Part shown: positions 6,190-6,285 of the stretch, one piece after another
Position numbering within the stretch: position 1 is the first letter of the stretch
Layout: each line of letters begins with the position of its first letter
From: an uncultured Parabacteroides sp.
GTDB lineage: Bacteria > Bacteroidota > Bacteroidia > Bacteroidales > Tannerellaceae
NCBI GenBank assembly: GCA_900547435.1
Contig: URGO01000165.1
Span: forward strand, 1 to 6,285
DNA length: 6,285 nt
Direction of reading: 5' to 3'
Translations under genes and position numbers: made by a program
The notes under the pieces: model-generated
Databases searched by the model: none
What the model was told of the DNA's origin: nothing
The model's input: the letters and a program-made list of their open reading frames with translations, nothing else

Positions 6190-6285
6190 ATGGAAGGTTG
6201 GAGGAAAGATGCACGGCATGAGCCAATCATCGTAGATTTGGAGGCGCTGGTGCCAAAGGAGCATCTGCTGCGGAAAATAGAAAAG
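6190..6285 (+). CDS. IS1182-type transposase, N-terminal 32 codons (3' truncated by window edge)
   Basis: The frame from the ATG at 6190 reads MEGWRKDARHEPIIVDLEAL followed by VPKEHLLRKIEK and stays open to the window end. The pattern of a short charged start, then I.V.LE.LVP..HLLRKIEK, is what I recall for the N-terminus of IS1182-type DDE transposases (Transposase_11/DUF772 group) in Clostridia, which cut and join DNA at the element ends. GGGGGTG at 6178-6184, five bases before the ATG, supports the start. The catalytic DDE residues lie beyond the window, so whether the enzyme is intact cannot be judged. The first codons look GC-richer than the res gene it interrupts, fitting recent arrival from elsewhere. 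Confidence 0.78.
   Translation, partial: MEGWRKDARHEPIIVDLEALVPKEHLLRKIEK

Larger units (their letters stand above)
6122..6285 (+). mobile_element. Left end of an IS1182-type insertion sequence (continues past the window)
   Basis: Res homology stops at about 6122 and a transposase gene with its own promoter starts at 6190, so an insertion sequence begins in between, probably within 6120-6135. The exact terminal inverted repeat and any target duplication cannot be defined without the right end. The family call rests on the transposase N-terminus. Confidence 0.7.

Overview
The window looks like a mobile or accessory region from a Gram-positive gut-type bacterium (Firmicutes/Clostridia, inferred). 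The reasons are strong GGAGG ribosome binding sites, consensus sigma-A promoters, a TnpV-like transposon protein, an AAA-ATPase/PD-(D/E)XK protein of a type common in gut anaerobes, and an IS1182-type transposase start. All genes read on the + strand. No rRNA, tRNA or CRISPR array was seen.

Layout: (1) 1-161, the C-terminal end of a TnpV-like transposon protein, closed by a hairpin terminator near 166-196. (2) 204-2168, a consensus promoter (TTGACA, 17 bp, TATAAT) inside a three-copy operator-like repeat. It drives a 619-aa protein with an N-terminal excisionase/MerR-type DNA-binding domain, an AAA-ATPase-like domain and a C-terminal PD-(D/E)XK nuclease domain. The gene starts at 309, because the longer frame from 261 begins upstream of the -10 box. 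(3) 2169-2320, an intergenic stretch with two tandem 54-bp units. Each has one half-site and one perfect 25-bp palindrome, and a two-base change is shared by all three arms of a unit. This is the most unusual structure in the window. (4) 2321-6167, a Type III restriction-modification operon: an intact Mod methyltransferase, then a Res helicase/nuclease damaged twice. A one-base frameshift near 5776 separates the helicase from the nuclease domain, and the 3' end is replaced by an insertion sequence at about 6122. (5) About 6122-6285, the left end of the insertion sequence with an extended -10 promoter, a hairpin that would hide the transposase ribosome binding site in read-through transcripts, and the first 32 codons of the transposase.

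How the parts work together: Mod should methylate adenine in one specific sequence, and Res should cut unmethylated DNA in complex with Mod. With its nuclease domain detached and its C-terminus lost, Res probably no longer cuts, so Mod may persist as an orphan methyltransferase. The ATPase/nuclease gene is a separate transcription unit upstream, is probably self-regulated, and may have its own defence or mobile-element role (inference). By eye, base composition changes between the GC-rich ATPase gene, the AT-rich mod-res operon and the GC-richer transposase start, which suggests a mosaic built from several transfers.
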